A stretch of DNA of 64,000 nt from Lachnoclostridium sp. An76. Its GTDB lineage: Bacteria > Bacillota > Clostridia > Lachnospirales > Lachnospiraceae. The translations under genes and the position numbers were made by a program. This document shows, in pieces, positions 35,130-44,386 of the stretch (positions are counted from its first letter, which is position 1; each line of letters opens with the position of its first letter). The notes beneath the pieces are model-generated. The model searched no databases. It saw only the letters and a list, made by a program, of their open reading frames with translations, and was not told where the DNA came from. The stretch spans positions 310,001-374,000 of the forward strand of contig NZ_NFHL01000003.1 of NCBI RefSeq assembly GCF_002161355.1. The letters are read 5' to 3'.

Positions 35130-37382
35130 GTGAAAAACAAATGGGTAAGAGCTGTATTGGGAATCTCAGTAATTGCACTTTGTCTGGGAGGCGGGTACTG
35201 GCTGGGACGCCAGAGTGATCCGGGCAGACAGGAAGAAGCACCCCCGGCAGAGAGCAGAGAGAATGAGGAAGAATATGATACAGACTTAATTGCGATCGTG
35301 AATATGGACGAAGGAGTACAAAAGGGGTCAGAGACTGTCATCTACAGCCAGTCACTGCTCGGAACGCTGGACGTCAGTTATGAGGTTACTGGCATGGAAG
35401 CGGCGAAACAGGGCCTGGAGAACGGTACATACAGCGCGTACCTGATCCTGCCGGGCGGATTTTCCGCAGCGGTAGAGTCGATCAATACATCTCCGCAGAA
35501 AGCGGTCCTGGAGTATGCGATCTCCCAGGAGCTTACAAAAGAGGCTCTTGCCGATGCTGTTGATCATGTACAGGATATTTACGCATCCCTGAACAACGGG
35601 ATCGGAGAGTTATACCTGTCTTCTGTCTTATCGGAAGTCCATAAGGTACAGGACGCGGTAGGGACGATCAGCGAGAATGACACTGCTGATCTGAATGCCC
35701 TGGAGGGAATCAGGGGAGATGACCTGAGAGAGACGGTGCAGATGCCGGAGCTTCAGGAAGTAGAGATGGATATTGATGTACTCGATCTCGCTCCGGACTA
35801 TGAGCAGTCAGCGCTTATCCTTGAACAGTTCGATGGAGTCTATCAGGCCGCGTGGAGCGCGGGTATGGAGAGTTTTGAGCAGGTGCAGACCAGCTCATCC
35901 GTGCTCGAACAGCAGATCAGCGGAGAGAACGGGACACAGCAGGCGGTAAACAACCTGTTTGCCAATCATGGGCAGGAAATGCAGATCCCGGACTATGAGG
36001 ACCATACAGAAGCTGAAAACACCAAGTTTAATGAAATAAAAGATTCTGCTCAGGATGAGATAGACAAGCTGGGAGATAAAAGTGATCAGCTTGAAAGCTT
36101 TAAGGAAGATCAGAATGCGTTTAACCAACAGGCTGAGTATGTGGGCGGAGTTTATCAGGATCTGATAGATCAGCTTGGAACTCCGGATTTTGCAGAGGAT
36201 ATCAATGATCCGGAAGTCGGCGCTGTTCATCATGCCCAGTATAAAATGTACCGGGCTTCAGAAGTGGACCAGAAGCTGGCTGAGCTGGAAAATGAAAAGT
36301 CAGCGTATGCATCCGGGCAGCTGCAGGGATATTACGATTCCATAATCATATCAGGGGGGACGCTGGACCAGGAGCTGCGTGAGATGTATGAGACACTGTC
36401 GGAATCTGATCCGGCTGAATATCCGGAAAAGACAGACGAAGAGTGGGCAGAGTATGTCAGATCGCTGATCGCTGCGCCGGTACTGCCCGGCAGCAGCGGC
36501 GAAAATCCCGGAGATGGCCTGACGCCAGTTACACTGGATACATATTATCCTAAAGAAAAGGCTGTCATGCCGGATCTATCCCAGATCACTCTGGAAGATG
36601 TAGATAGCGGCAGCATTACAAAGGCAATGTCCGATCTTGTCACTACGTCAAATGAGTATACTGCTGAGAGGAACGGCTATCTGTTGGATGCCCAGAGCCA
36701 GTTAAAGGCAAAGGACGCCAAAGTCAGGGAAGACCTGGATACATTTGGAGAGTCCTACAATCTTATGCTGCAGGCAAAAGACGAACTGGGCAGCCTGATC
36801 GGACAGTATGATCCTCAGATATATCTGGACACAGAGGAAGTCAGCGGACTGAAACAGTCTCTGGGAGAAAATCAGAGCGGGATCCAGGATAAAATACAGA
36901 CTCAGAACAGGCAGTATGAGGAGTATGTGACGGAGGTTTATAAGGCTTCCGCTGAAAATACGCAAAAGCAGCGTGAGAGTATCGAGACAGCGGCAGCGGC
37001 ATCAGAGGAAAAACTCGACACTAATCTTGCGAACGCAAAGAGCCTCAAGCAGTCTACATGGGAAAATAACCAGGCACTGCTGAACAGCATACAGGGAGTT
37101 CTCCCGTATACCAGGCTGGGAACGCAGGAGAACCTGATGACATACCGTTTTATGGTAAATCCGCTTACGGCAAAGGATCTGACAGTATTTGCACCTGAGA
37201 TCTCTGCGAAAGGGATCGGGGCAGGCAGCCCGGCCTCAGATACAGAGGCAGATCCGGCCGGGGACGGCGGCAAACAGATGCCGGCACTGCTGATCAGTAT
37301 CCCGCTTCTTTTGCTGATCTTGATCTGTGCCGGCGTGATCGGCTATAGAAAGCGTTCTGCTTCATCAGAAGAGCATTTATAA
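35130..37382 (+). CDS. EsaA/YueB-like T7SSb membrane protein
   Basis: A 750-residue protein with one N-terminal helix (WVRAVLGISVIALCLGGGYW), a large extracytoplasmic region with long coiled-coil stretches, and one C-terminal helix (ALLISIPLLLLILICAGVIGY). This two-helix layout and the DLIAIVNMDEGV ... YEVTGMEAAKQGLENGTYSAYLILP region match EsaA/YueB/Pip proteins, the surface-exposed part of Firmicute type VII secretion. GTG 35130 follows GGAGGAAG closely and is preferred; ATG 35100 lies upstream in frame without a site. It is the first gene of the T7SS set. Confidence 0.85.
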   Translation: MKNKWVRAVLGISVIALCLGGGYWLGRQSDPGRQEEAPPAESRENEEEYDTDLIAIVNMDEGVQKGSETVIYSQSLLGTLDVSYEVTGMEAAKQGLENGTYSAYLILPGGFSAAVESINTSPQKAVLEYAISQELTKEALADAVDHVQDIYASLNNGIGELYLSSVLSEVHKVQDAVGTISENDTADLNALEGIRGDDLRETVQMPELQEVEMDIDVLDLAPDYEQSALILEQFDGVYQAAWSAGMESFEQVQTSSSVLEQQISGENGTQQAVNNLFANHGQEMQIPDYEDHTEAENTKFNEIKDSAQDEIDKLGDKSDQLESFKEDQNAFNQQAEYVGGVYQDLIDQLGTPDFAEDINDPEVGAVHHAQYKMYRASEVDQKLAELENEKSAYASGQLQGYYDSIIISGGTLDQELREMYETLSESDPAEYPEKTDEEWAEYVRSLIAAPVLPGSSGENPGDGLTPVTLDTYYPKEKAVMPDLSQITLEDVDSGSITKAMSDLVTTSNEYTAERNGYLLDAQSQLKAKDAKVREDLDTFGESYNLMLQAKDELGSLIGQYDPQIYLDTEEVSGLKQSLGENQSGIQDKIQTQNRQYEEYVTEVYKASAENTQKQRESIETAAAASEEKLDTNLANAKSLKQSTWENNQALLNSIQGVLPYTRLGTQENLMTYRFMVNPLTAKDLTVFAPEISAKGIGAGSPASDTEADPAGDGGKQMPALLISIPLLLLILICAGVIGYRKRSASSEEHL

Positions 37383-37397
37383 AAGGGCAGCTTAAGA

Positions 37398-37426
37398 TTG
37401 CCAAATAATGGAATATAGTATAAAAT
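37398..37426 (+). promoter_or_regulatory. Candidate promoter of the WXG100 gene
   Basis: TTGCCA (37398-37403), 17-nt spacer, TAAAAT (37421-37426), in the gap between the EsaA-like and WXG100 genes. Confidence 0.5.
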
Positions 37427-37474
37427 GTTACCTATGGAAGTCATATTTCTATTTTACAAGGAGGAGGAAAGAAT

Positions 37475-37753
37475 ATGTTACGAGTCGATTATGAAGCATT
37501 GGCGGCAGGATCAAAAACGCTGTTAGATCAGGGGGATATATTTGAACAGTGTATAGATACGATGAAGCAGGTGATCGAAGGGCTCCCGGATGTCTGGGAG
37601 GCGGACACCAGTGATAAATATGTTCAGCAGTTCATGGAAGCAGAGCCGGGGCTCAGGGAAGTACGGCAGATGATCGAGGATATGGCAAATCAGATGCAGA
37701 AGATCTCTGACAACTTCGCTCAGGCAGATGCGGACATGGCAGGCCAGATGTAA
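37475..37753 (+). CDS. WXG100-family (EsxA-like) secreted protein
   Basis: A 92-residue helical hairpin protein. The turn has DVWEADTSDKYVQQF, with Trp in the WXG place but Glu-Ala instead of x-Gly, and the second helix carries a hydrophobic heptad pattern (MIEDMANQMQKISDNF). Such proteins are the small T7SS substrates and targeting partners. Strong AAGGAGGAGG site. Its own promoter and a downstream hairpin suggest it is made in excess over the machinery genes. Confidence 0.88.
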   Translation: MLRVDYEALAAGSKTLLDQGDIFEQCIDTMKQVIEGLPDVWEADTSDKYVQQFMEAEPGLREVRQMIEDMANQMQKISDNFAQADADMAGQM

Positions 37754-37774
37754 AAACGATATTAAAGTGAAACA

Positions 37775-37799
37775 AGCCGCCAGCAATGGCGGCTTTTCT
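37775..37799 (+). terminator. Terminator or attenuator inside the T7SS set
   Basis: AGCCGCCA (37775-37782), tetraloop GCAA, TGGCGGCT (37787-37794), then TTTCTA. It lies 22 nt after the WXG100 gene, with further T7SS genes right behind it. Confidence 0.82.
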
Positions 37800-37816
37800 A
37801 AAAAGAGGGAAAAGAG

Positions 37817-38242
37817 ATGGGAACGGAAGAAAACAGTGCCAATACAGGGACTCAGGGTGGACTTGAACTGGATACAGAAACGCTGCAGAAAGAGGAAAAC
37901 ATAAGCACGTCTCTGTGCGACCGTTTCGGGATACATATGTATTCAGAGGAATTTATAGAGAAAGAAAAAATATATCAGGAAAAACAAAAAGAAAAAAACG
38001 ACCAGATATTTACGGATGTCTGGAATAATCAGGAACAGGAAAAAAGTGAACATGCTTTTCAGACAGTAATGCATGCGCAGACCGCAGAAGTGATCAAAGC
38101 GGACTACCAGGGAACGCAGGAGACAGAAGGAGCGTATGCCGGCGTTCTGTATGGTCTTCTTGGCGCCGCGCTGGCCGGAGCAGTTCTTTTTGGGATAGAA
38201 AAATACAGGAGAAAGAGACATGAAGATCACCATAACATTTAA
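37817..38242 (+). CDS. Small C-terminally anchored membrane protein of the T7SS set (EssA position)
   Basis: A 141-residue protein. Acidic soluble N-terminus with a Glu/Lys-rich helical part (EEFIEKEKIYQEKQKEKN), one membrane helix near the end (AGVLYGLLGAALAGAVLFGI) and a basic tail. Its place, between the WXG100 and EsaB-like genes, and its single helix recall EssA, but sequence similarity is not evident to me. It overlaps the next gene by 23 nt. Confidence 0.6.
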   Translation: MGTEENSANTGTQGGLELDTETLQKEENISTSLCDRFGIHMYSEEFIEKEKIYQEKQKEKNDQIFTDVWNNQEQEKSEHAFQTVMHAQTAEVIKADYQGTQETEGAYAGVLYGLLGAALAGAVLFGIEKYRRKRHEDHHNI

Positions 38243-38477
38243 GAACGGGAACACAGGCGAGTCGTATGATATTGCCATGGACAGCCGGCAGAGGATCGAG
38301 ACTACCCTGAGAGTGATGAAAGAAAACCTGCCCGGATCGATGGAGGGGATCGGTGACAGACCTCAGCTGCGGTCAGACCGGACAGGACGCAGGCTCAGCG
38401 AGCAGTCAACATATGAAGAATCGCACATTTACACAGGGGATATCCTACTGGTATCCGGAGAGAAAGACAAGAAGTGA
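38220..38477 (+). CDS. EsaB/YukD-like ubiquitin-fold protein
   Basis: An 85-residue protein: KITITFKNGNTGESYDIAMD, then TTLRVMKENLPG, then QLRSDRTGRRLSEQSTYEE, then IYTGDILLV follow the beta-grasp pattern of YukD/EsaB, a conserved cytoplasmic component or regulator of Firmicute T7SS. It starts within the preceding gene and ends 12 nt before the EssB-like gene. Confidence 0.82.
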   Translation: MKITITFKNGNTGESYDIAMDSRQRIETTLRVMKENLPGSMEGIGDRPQLRSDRTGRRLSEQSTYEESHIYTGDILLVSGEKDKK

Positions 38478-38489
38478 GGAAAGGGTTAA

Positions 38490-39722
38490 ATGAGGAAAGT
38501 AAAAAGGGAAAAAGCCAGGGCCATACAGCCGGAACAGACGCAGAGAGGAGAAGAGGACTTCCTGAAAGAAGAGATCAAGAAATCTTCCGTAAATGCAAAA
38601 GACAGCTACGATTATAAAAAACTCTGTGTGCGGAGACAGGGGCTGATACCGTGCCGTTATGAAGAAGACAGGGAGGATCTCTATTTTTATTATCAGATAA
38701 AAGGGATGACTCCGTTCGCAGCGATAAAGAATGAGGACAGAGAGAAAAAATACCAGATCCTGATCAATTTTGCGCGGCTGGCAGAGCTGCACAGTGATTA
38801 TGTGCTCAGACTGAATGAAGATAATCTGTATTATGATGAGAATGGGCTGGTATATGTAAAAGAGAGGGACATCTACGGGCGCGGAGAAAGACCGGACAAC
38901 GAGTATTTCCTCAACTCCTATAAATGCTTTGTGGCCGGTATCCTGGGAAGCCGGTACTCTGTATCCCAGATCCAGGAGAGCGGCATCGAGATCTGCAAAG
39001 GAGAAAAATGGTTTGAGCCTGTCTATATCTGCAGTACCCCGGAAGAAATCGCGGATGTTCTGCGAGGGGTCAGGAAAAAATACGTGTCTGAACAGAGAAG
39101 CCAGATGCAGAAAGTGAAGAAAGCGACGTACTCGGTCTGGCGGTTTACCGCGGTATTCGCGGCAGCGGCAGCACTTGTGTGCGGCGGATATGCAGGATAT
39201 CTGTCTCTGAAGACAGTTCCGGAGCAGAGGCATCTTCTGACGGCAAGCCAGGCGTTCATACAGAAGGACTACAGGACGTGTGTGGAAACCCTTCGGGAGA
39301 TGGAACCGGAAGAAATGGATGTAAACACGCTGTATATATTAGCGTATGCCTATGCGAATATGGAGAGCTTCCGGCAGGATGAGATCAGGACGATCATTGA
39401 AAATATTTCTGTGAGCAGCAACAGGAAAATCCTGGAGTACTGGATACGGATCGGCAGGCTGGAGACAAAAAAGGCAGAAGAGATCGCACTGTCGCTGTCC
39501 GACGACAAGCTGCTGATCTATGCCTACATGAAAGAAGCAGATGACCTGGAAAACAATACTGAGATAGAAGGGACAGAAAAGAAAAACCGGCTCGATGAAC
39601 TGGAAAGCCAGATCGAAAAACTGGGAGACAAGTATGAAGAACAGGATGCCGGAAATACAGGATCTTCTGTAAATGAAGCACAGAAAGAGGATGCCGGAGA
39701 AACTGTGCAGGATGGAGAATAG
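38490..39722 (+). CDS. EssB/YukC-like T7SS membrane pseudokinase
   Basis: A 410-residue protein. The N-terminal ~210 residues form the pseudokinase-like domain of YukC/EssB (CRYEEDREDLYFYYQIKGMT, LNEDNLYYDENGLVYVKERD, FLNSYKCFVAGILG). One membrane helix (about residues 217-237) and a helical external domain ending in a coiled segment follow. EssB is a core T7SSb component contacting EssC. This is the clearest machinery gene in the set. Confidence 0.9.
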   Translation: MRKVKREKARAIQPEQTQRGEEDFLKEEIKKSSVNAKDSYDYKKLCVRRQGLIPCRYEEDREDLYFYYQIKGMTPFAAIKNEDREKKYQILINFARLAELHSDYVLRLNEDNLYYDENGLVYVKERDIYGRGERPDNEYFLNSYKCFVAGILGSRYSVSQIQESGIEICKGEKWFEPVYICSTPEEIADVLRGVRKKYVSEQRSQMQKVKKATYSVWRFTAVFAAAAALVCGGYAGYLSLKTVPEQRHLLTASQAFIQKDYRTCVETLREMEPEEMDVNTLYILAYAYANMESFRQDEIRTIIENISVSSNRKILEYWIRIGRLETKKAEEIALSLSDDKLLIYAYMKEADDLENNTEIEGTEKKNRLDELESQIEKLGDKYEEQDAGNTGSSVNEAQKEDAGETVQDGE

Positions 39723-39734
39723 GGAGGAGATACG

Positions 39735-40127
39735 ATGGGGAACTTTTTTGATCTGGACGCGTGGCGCGAACAGCAGAGGATCGCAGGGATCAACCGGAAA
39801 ATTACGGATCTGCAGGGAGACATAGAAGACTATGAGACAGCAAAGCAGGAGGTAGAGACCGCGAAAACGGACTGCGGCAGCGAGAAGGATGACTGGCAGG
39901 AGACATCAGGAAAGATGTCTGACAGGCAGGTGAAAAAGACAGGGACATTTGAGGGAGAGATGGCGGAAAGCCTGGAGGGCTATATCAGTGACGCAGAGGA
40001 AGAAAACAGCACGGCCATCGGTAAAGTGGAAAGCCTGGTGAGCTGTCTGGAAACTCAGATCGATGCGATAGACACCAGGATCTCAGAACTCAACAGTGAG
40101 ATCATCAGTTTGCGAAATCAGATATAA
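39735..40127 (+). CDS. Helical T7SS accessory protein (DUF5082/YwqH-like)
   Basis: A 130-residue, almost wholly helical protein: coiled-coil start (INRKITDLQGDIEDYETAKQ) and end (CLETQIDAIDTRISELNSEI) around a charged middle. Size and pattern match the small proteins encoded before LXG-type T7SS toxins (DUF5082/YwqH or Lap-like), which bind the toxin's N-terminal targeting region. Same operon as the EssB-like gene (12-nt gap). Confidence 0.68.
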   Translation: MGNFFDLDAWREQQRIAGINRKITDLQGDIEDYETAKQEVETAKTDCGSEKDDWQETSGKMSDRQVKKTGTFEGEMAESLEGYISDAEEENSTAIGKVESLVSCLETQIDAIDTRISELNSEIISLRNQI

Positions 40128-40142
40128 GGGGGCTCAGATCAT

Positions 40143-40430
40143 ATGGCGGATAAAATTGCTTTAATGGAAGAAGAGTATACGTCTCTGCTCAGCCAGCTGG
40201 AAAGCGCTCATGACCAGATACTTGAGCACATCGAAGCGGTCGCGGGGAAGTTGGAGGCAACCAGTGCGCAGGGCGGGGATTTTTATACGGATGAGATCTC
40301 GCCGAAGGTGTCCCAGCTGTGCGAGGAGCTTAACAATGTGAAAGCAGCTATGGAAGAAGTCTATTCGGCCCACAGAGAGAGCATCCGAAGCTTCGGCTCT
40401 GCAGTCGCGGATCTGGATATCAGTTGTTAA
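40143..40430 (+). CDS. Small helical WXG100-like accessory protein 1
   Basis: A 95-residue two-helix protein (MEEEYTSLLSQLESAHDQIL; LCEELNNVKAAMEEVYSAHR) with no WXG turn. It is similar in size to WXG100/YwqI-type partners. It lies 15 nt after the preceding helical gene and 13 nt before the next. The presumed role is co-export or chaperoning of the RHS toxin. Confidence 0.65.
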   Translation: MADKIALMEEEYTSLLSQLESAHDQILEHIEAVAGKLEATSAQGGDFYTDEISPKVSQLCEELNNVKAAMEEVYSAHRESIRSFGSAVADLDISC

Positions 40431-40443
40431 GGGAGGGAATGGA

Positions 40444-40740
40444 ATGGCAGACAATATCAGTATCAATTTCGAGGAACTTGAATCTTCGATAGAAACAACT
40501 GTGAGCGATATCTCCGGAGTACAGACAGATATCAATGCGATATATGGAAATCTGGTCAGTGCATTCGCAGAATCAGCGGGAGAAGAAGCTGAGGCCCTCA
40601 GAGATCAGCTTGCAGAAGAGAATAAACTGGTGCAGGCGCTGTCAGAGACTTTGGGACAGTTTGCGGAAAGCATCCGGTTCGCGGCCGGAGAGCTTCAGAA
40701 CCTGGATCAGACAGGTGCGGCGCATATGCAGAACAAATAA
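40444..40740 (+). CDS. Small helical WXG100-like accessory protein 2
   Basis: A 98-residue two-helix protein (ISINFEELESSIETTVSDIS; AEENKLVQALSETLGQFAES) without a WXG motif. GGAGGG precedes it. It is the third of three small helical proteins directly upstream of the RHS toxin, the position of toxin partners in LXG operons. Confidence 0.65.
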   Translation: MADNISINFEELESSIETTVSDISGVQTDINAIYGNLVSAFAESAGEEAEALRDQLAEENKLVQALSETLGQFAESIRFAAGELQNLDQTGAAHMQNK

Positions 40741-40784
40741 CATGCAGAACCAATAGAATAGCATGCAGGACAAATAGAAGGAAA

Positions 40785-43700
40785 GAGAGGGAAAAAGTAA
40801 TGAACCGAGTATTCCAGACCTCAGAGATCGAGACCATGTGCCAGGATTTAAAGACCATCCTGGAACAGTGCAAAGAGCACGTCTCCGCCATGAAAAGCTG
40901 CGCGGACAAGGTGGAGAGCGCCCTGAACAGCGTGCCCCGGGACGTACAGTACGGGGATGCCTTCACCGCGCTGTACAGCCTGCGGCAGTCCCTGAAGACC
41001 GACCGGATGGACGAGGCCCTCCAGAAGCTGGAGGAGTGCCGGGCGCGGGCCTGCGAGCTGATCCCCGCGGTGGATGAGGAATACGCAGCCCAGACCCGGG
41101 AGCTGACCAGCACCACCGCCCAGATCACAGGGCTCCTGGAAGGGATCCGGGACTTCCTGGCGGGGACGCCGCTGACCACGGATTACGCCGCGTTCCAGAG
41201 CGCCCTGGGGGAAGTGCGGGCAAAATGGGAGAAGGTGACAGAGGACGCCCAGGCCGCGGTGGAAAAGCTGCTGGCCAGCGTAAAAGGGGCGGAGACCGTC
41301 TGCCAGGTGTTCTCCAAAGACCCGGTGAACTTAAGCACCGGGAACTTCATCTACGACCGGACAGACCTGGAGGTCCCGGGGCGGGAGCCCTTTGGGTTCC
41401 GGCGGTTTTACAACGCCATCAACGGCCGGAAGGGGGCCATGGGGAAGGACTGGAACCACAACTATGAAGTGTGCGTGAGGCTGGACGGCGGGGAGGCCGT
41501 GCTGCTTAAAGAGGACGGGAAAGAGGAGCGGTTCTTCCAAAAGGATGGGAAGTACCTGCCCCTGTTCGCCAGCGAGGGGACATTTACGGAGACCGGGGAC
41601 GGGTACGGGTACCTGACCAGGGGGCAGAGACAGTACCGATTTGACCGGGACGGCCGGTGCCTGGAGATCCGGGAGCTGTCCGGGAGCCGGATCCGCTTCG
41701 ACTATGAAGAAGGGGAAGGGGGCCGCTTAAAGCGGGTGGAAAAGGACACCGGGGAATGGTTCGCCTTTGCCTGCCATGAGGACGGGCTTCTGGCATCTGT
41801 GGAGGACCACACGGGCCGCCGGGTGTCCTACACCTACCGGGACGGGCTTTTGCGGGAGGCGCGGCTGCCGGACGGCGGCGTCTTCCGATATTGCTATACA
41901 CCGGGCGGGAAGCTGGAGAGCGTGGAGAACCCGCTGGGGACCGTGACCGTGGAGAACCGGTTCGACGAAGAGGGGCGGACCGTGCTCCAGGAGTTCCCGG
42001 ACGGCACCCGGATGGCCTATGCCTATGATGACAGGAAAAAAAGCGTGGAGCTGACGGAGCGCAACGGGAGCAGAGTGACATACATCCATGACGACAAGTA
42101 CCGGGATGTCAGACATATCTACAGCAACGGGGAGGAGCGGTTCGCCTACAACCAGAACAACCAGAGGACGCTGTACGTGGACCGCCTGGGGAACCGGACC
42201 CAGTACGCCTACGACCCGGCAGGGAACCTGACCCGGGTCATCGACGCCCTGGGGAACCGGACAGAGATCCGGTACGGGGAGAAGAACCGCCCTGCAGAGG
42301 TGCGGGTCAATGGGAAGGAAAAGCTGAAAGGGACGTACGACGGGGAGGGGCGGCTCCTGTCCATGAAGGACGCCCTGGGAAACCAGACGGAGATCACCTA
42401 TAACAGCGCCGGCTGGCCGGAGCGGATCGTGCAGCCGGACGGGAGCGAAGTGGGCCTGGCCTATGACAGCCGGGGGAACATTACCGGGCTCAGGGACGCG
42501 TCCGGGAGCCTGACCCGGTATACATACGATTCCCTGAACCGGGTGACAGAAAGCGTGGACGGGAACGGGAACCGGACCCGGTACGCCTATGACGTCATGG
42601 GGAATGTGACAGAGATCGAGAACGCAGAGGGAAACCGCCGGTATTACGAGTACAACTTAAGCGGAAAGGTGACGAAGGTCACGGATTTCGACGGGCACAG
42701 CATCCGGAGGGAATACAATGCCCTGAACCGCCCCGGCAGGGTGACGGACAAAGAGGGAAGAGAGACCCTTCTGACCTATGACAGCATGTGGAACCTGGCC
42801 CGGGTGACCACGCCGGACGGGGCCAGGACCACCTATATTTACAATGAGCACAACCTGCTGACCCGGATCAAAGATGCGGACGGGGGCGTGGTACGGTACA
42901 CCTACGACGCCAACGGCAACCGCACCGGGGAAGAGGATGAGAACGGGGCAAAGACCACGTTTGCTTATGATGCCCTGGGACGGGTGACAGAAGTGAAGGG
43001 AGAGGAAGGACTTCACTATACCTATGCCTATGACGGGGAGGGGAATCTGATACAGGCAGAGGACGCCCTGGGGAACATGGTGCGGATGGAGTATGACGAA
43101 AACGGGAACCTGACCCGGGAGACCGGGCCTCTGGGGGAGAGCCGGAGCTATACCTACACGCCCCTGGGAGAGGTGGAGAGCGTGACGGATGAGGCGGGAA
43201 GGACCACCCGGTACGTCTATCTGCCGGGCGGGCAGTTAAAGGAGATCCGCCACCCGGACGGGACAGGGGAATCCTTCACCTATGACGGAAACGGGAACCT
43301 GAAGAGCCACACCCTTCCCACCGGGTTCGTCCTTTCCTGCACCTACGACTGCATGGACCGGATCACAGAAATCAGAGGGAGCGGCGGGGAGAGCAAGAGG
43401 TACACTTACGACGCCCTGGGGAACGTGACCTCTATGACAGACGGATTGGAGAATAGGACCCGGTATGAGTATTCCCTTTCCGGGCAGCTTACGAAAGTCA
43501 TCGATGCTCTCGGAAACGAGACGGAGTATAGCTACGATGTGTGCGACCGGCTGGTGGAGATCCGCCAGTACGGGGAAGAGGGGAGCCTGGAGAGCCGGGA
43601 AGCGGGGACTTTCCCCACAGACGCGGCCGGGATCGACGAAGAGTGGATGGAAGCGGAGCGCCGCAGCGGAAGGAACCGGACCTGCCAGGTGACCCGGTAC

Positions 43701-44386
43701 CTCCGGGACCTGAAAGGGCAGGTGACAGAGGTCATCGACGCCCTGGGACAGAGGGAGCAGTATGCCTATGACAGAAAGGGACAGCTCCTGTCCAAGCTGG
43801 ATAAGGAGGGCTTCCTGACAAAGTATGGCTACACAAAGCAGGGGGACCTGTCCCGGATCCAGTACGCGGACGGGCGGGAAGTGAAGCTGTCCTACAACCC
43901 GCTGCGCCAGCTGACAGAAGTGCAGGACTGGCTGGGAGAGACGAAGATCACGCCGGACGCCCTGGGGCGGGCGACAGCCGTACAGTACCCGGACGGCAGG
44001 GAAGTATCCTATACCTATGGAAAGAGCGGGGAGCGGACAGGCATCACCTACCCGGATGGAAGGACCGTATCCTATGGATACGATGAACAGGTAAGGCTTT
44101 CTGAGATGAAGGAAGGGGACCGGGTCATCACCTACGGTTATGACGCCTTTGGAAGACTGGCGCAGAAGAAGTTCCCCAACGGGACAGAGAGCGCGTATAC
44201 CTATGACAGCAAAGGCCAGCTGACAGAACTGGTGCACCGGGACAGGGAAGGTGTTTCAGACCGGTATACGTATCTGTATGACCTGACAGGGAACAAGACC
44301 GGGATCACGAAGGAGAGAAGAGGCCTGGAGGCAGAGAGCGGAGCCTATGCATACGGATATGACGCTTTGGGACGGCTTTCGGAGAT
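40785..44386 (+). repeat. Long direct repeat: RHS head and core, copy A (copy B at 60399-64000)
   Basis: The region from the ribosome site onward matches 60399-64000 at a constant offset of 19614 with no length difference. I found no mismatch from 40785 to 41920; after that patches of substitutions alternate with matching blocks. Copy B runs off the window. Confidence 0.93.

Noticed and set aside
43236-44237. Long minus-strand open frames in the RHS cores (also 46792-47496, 49763-50683, 50702-51565 and 62850-63851)
   Set aside because: They are opposite-strand shadows of the GC-rich repeat codons, recur in every core copy at the same offset, and lack ribosome sites and family motifs.
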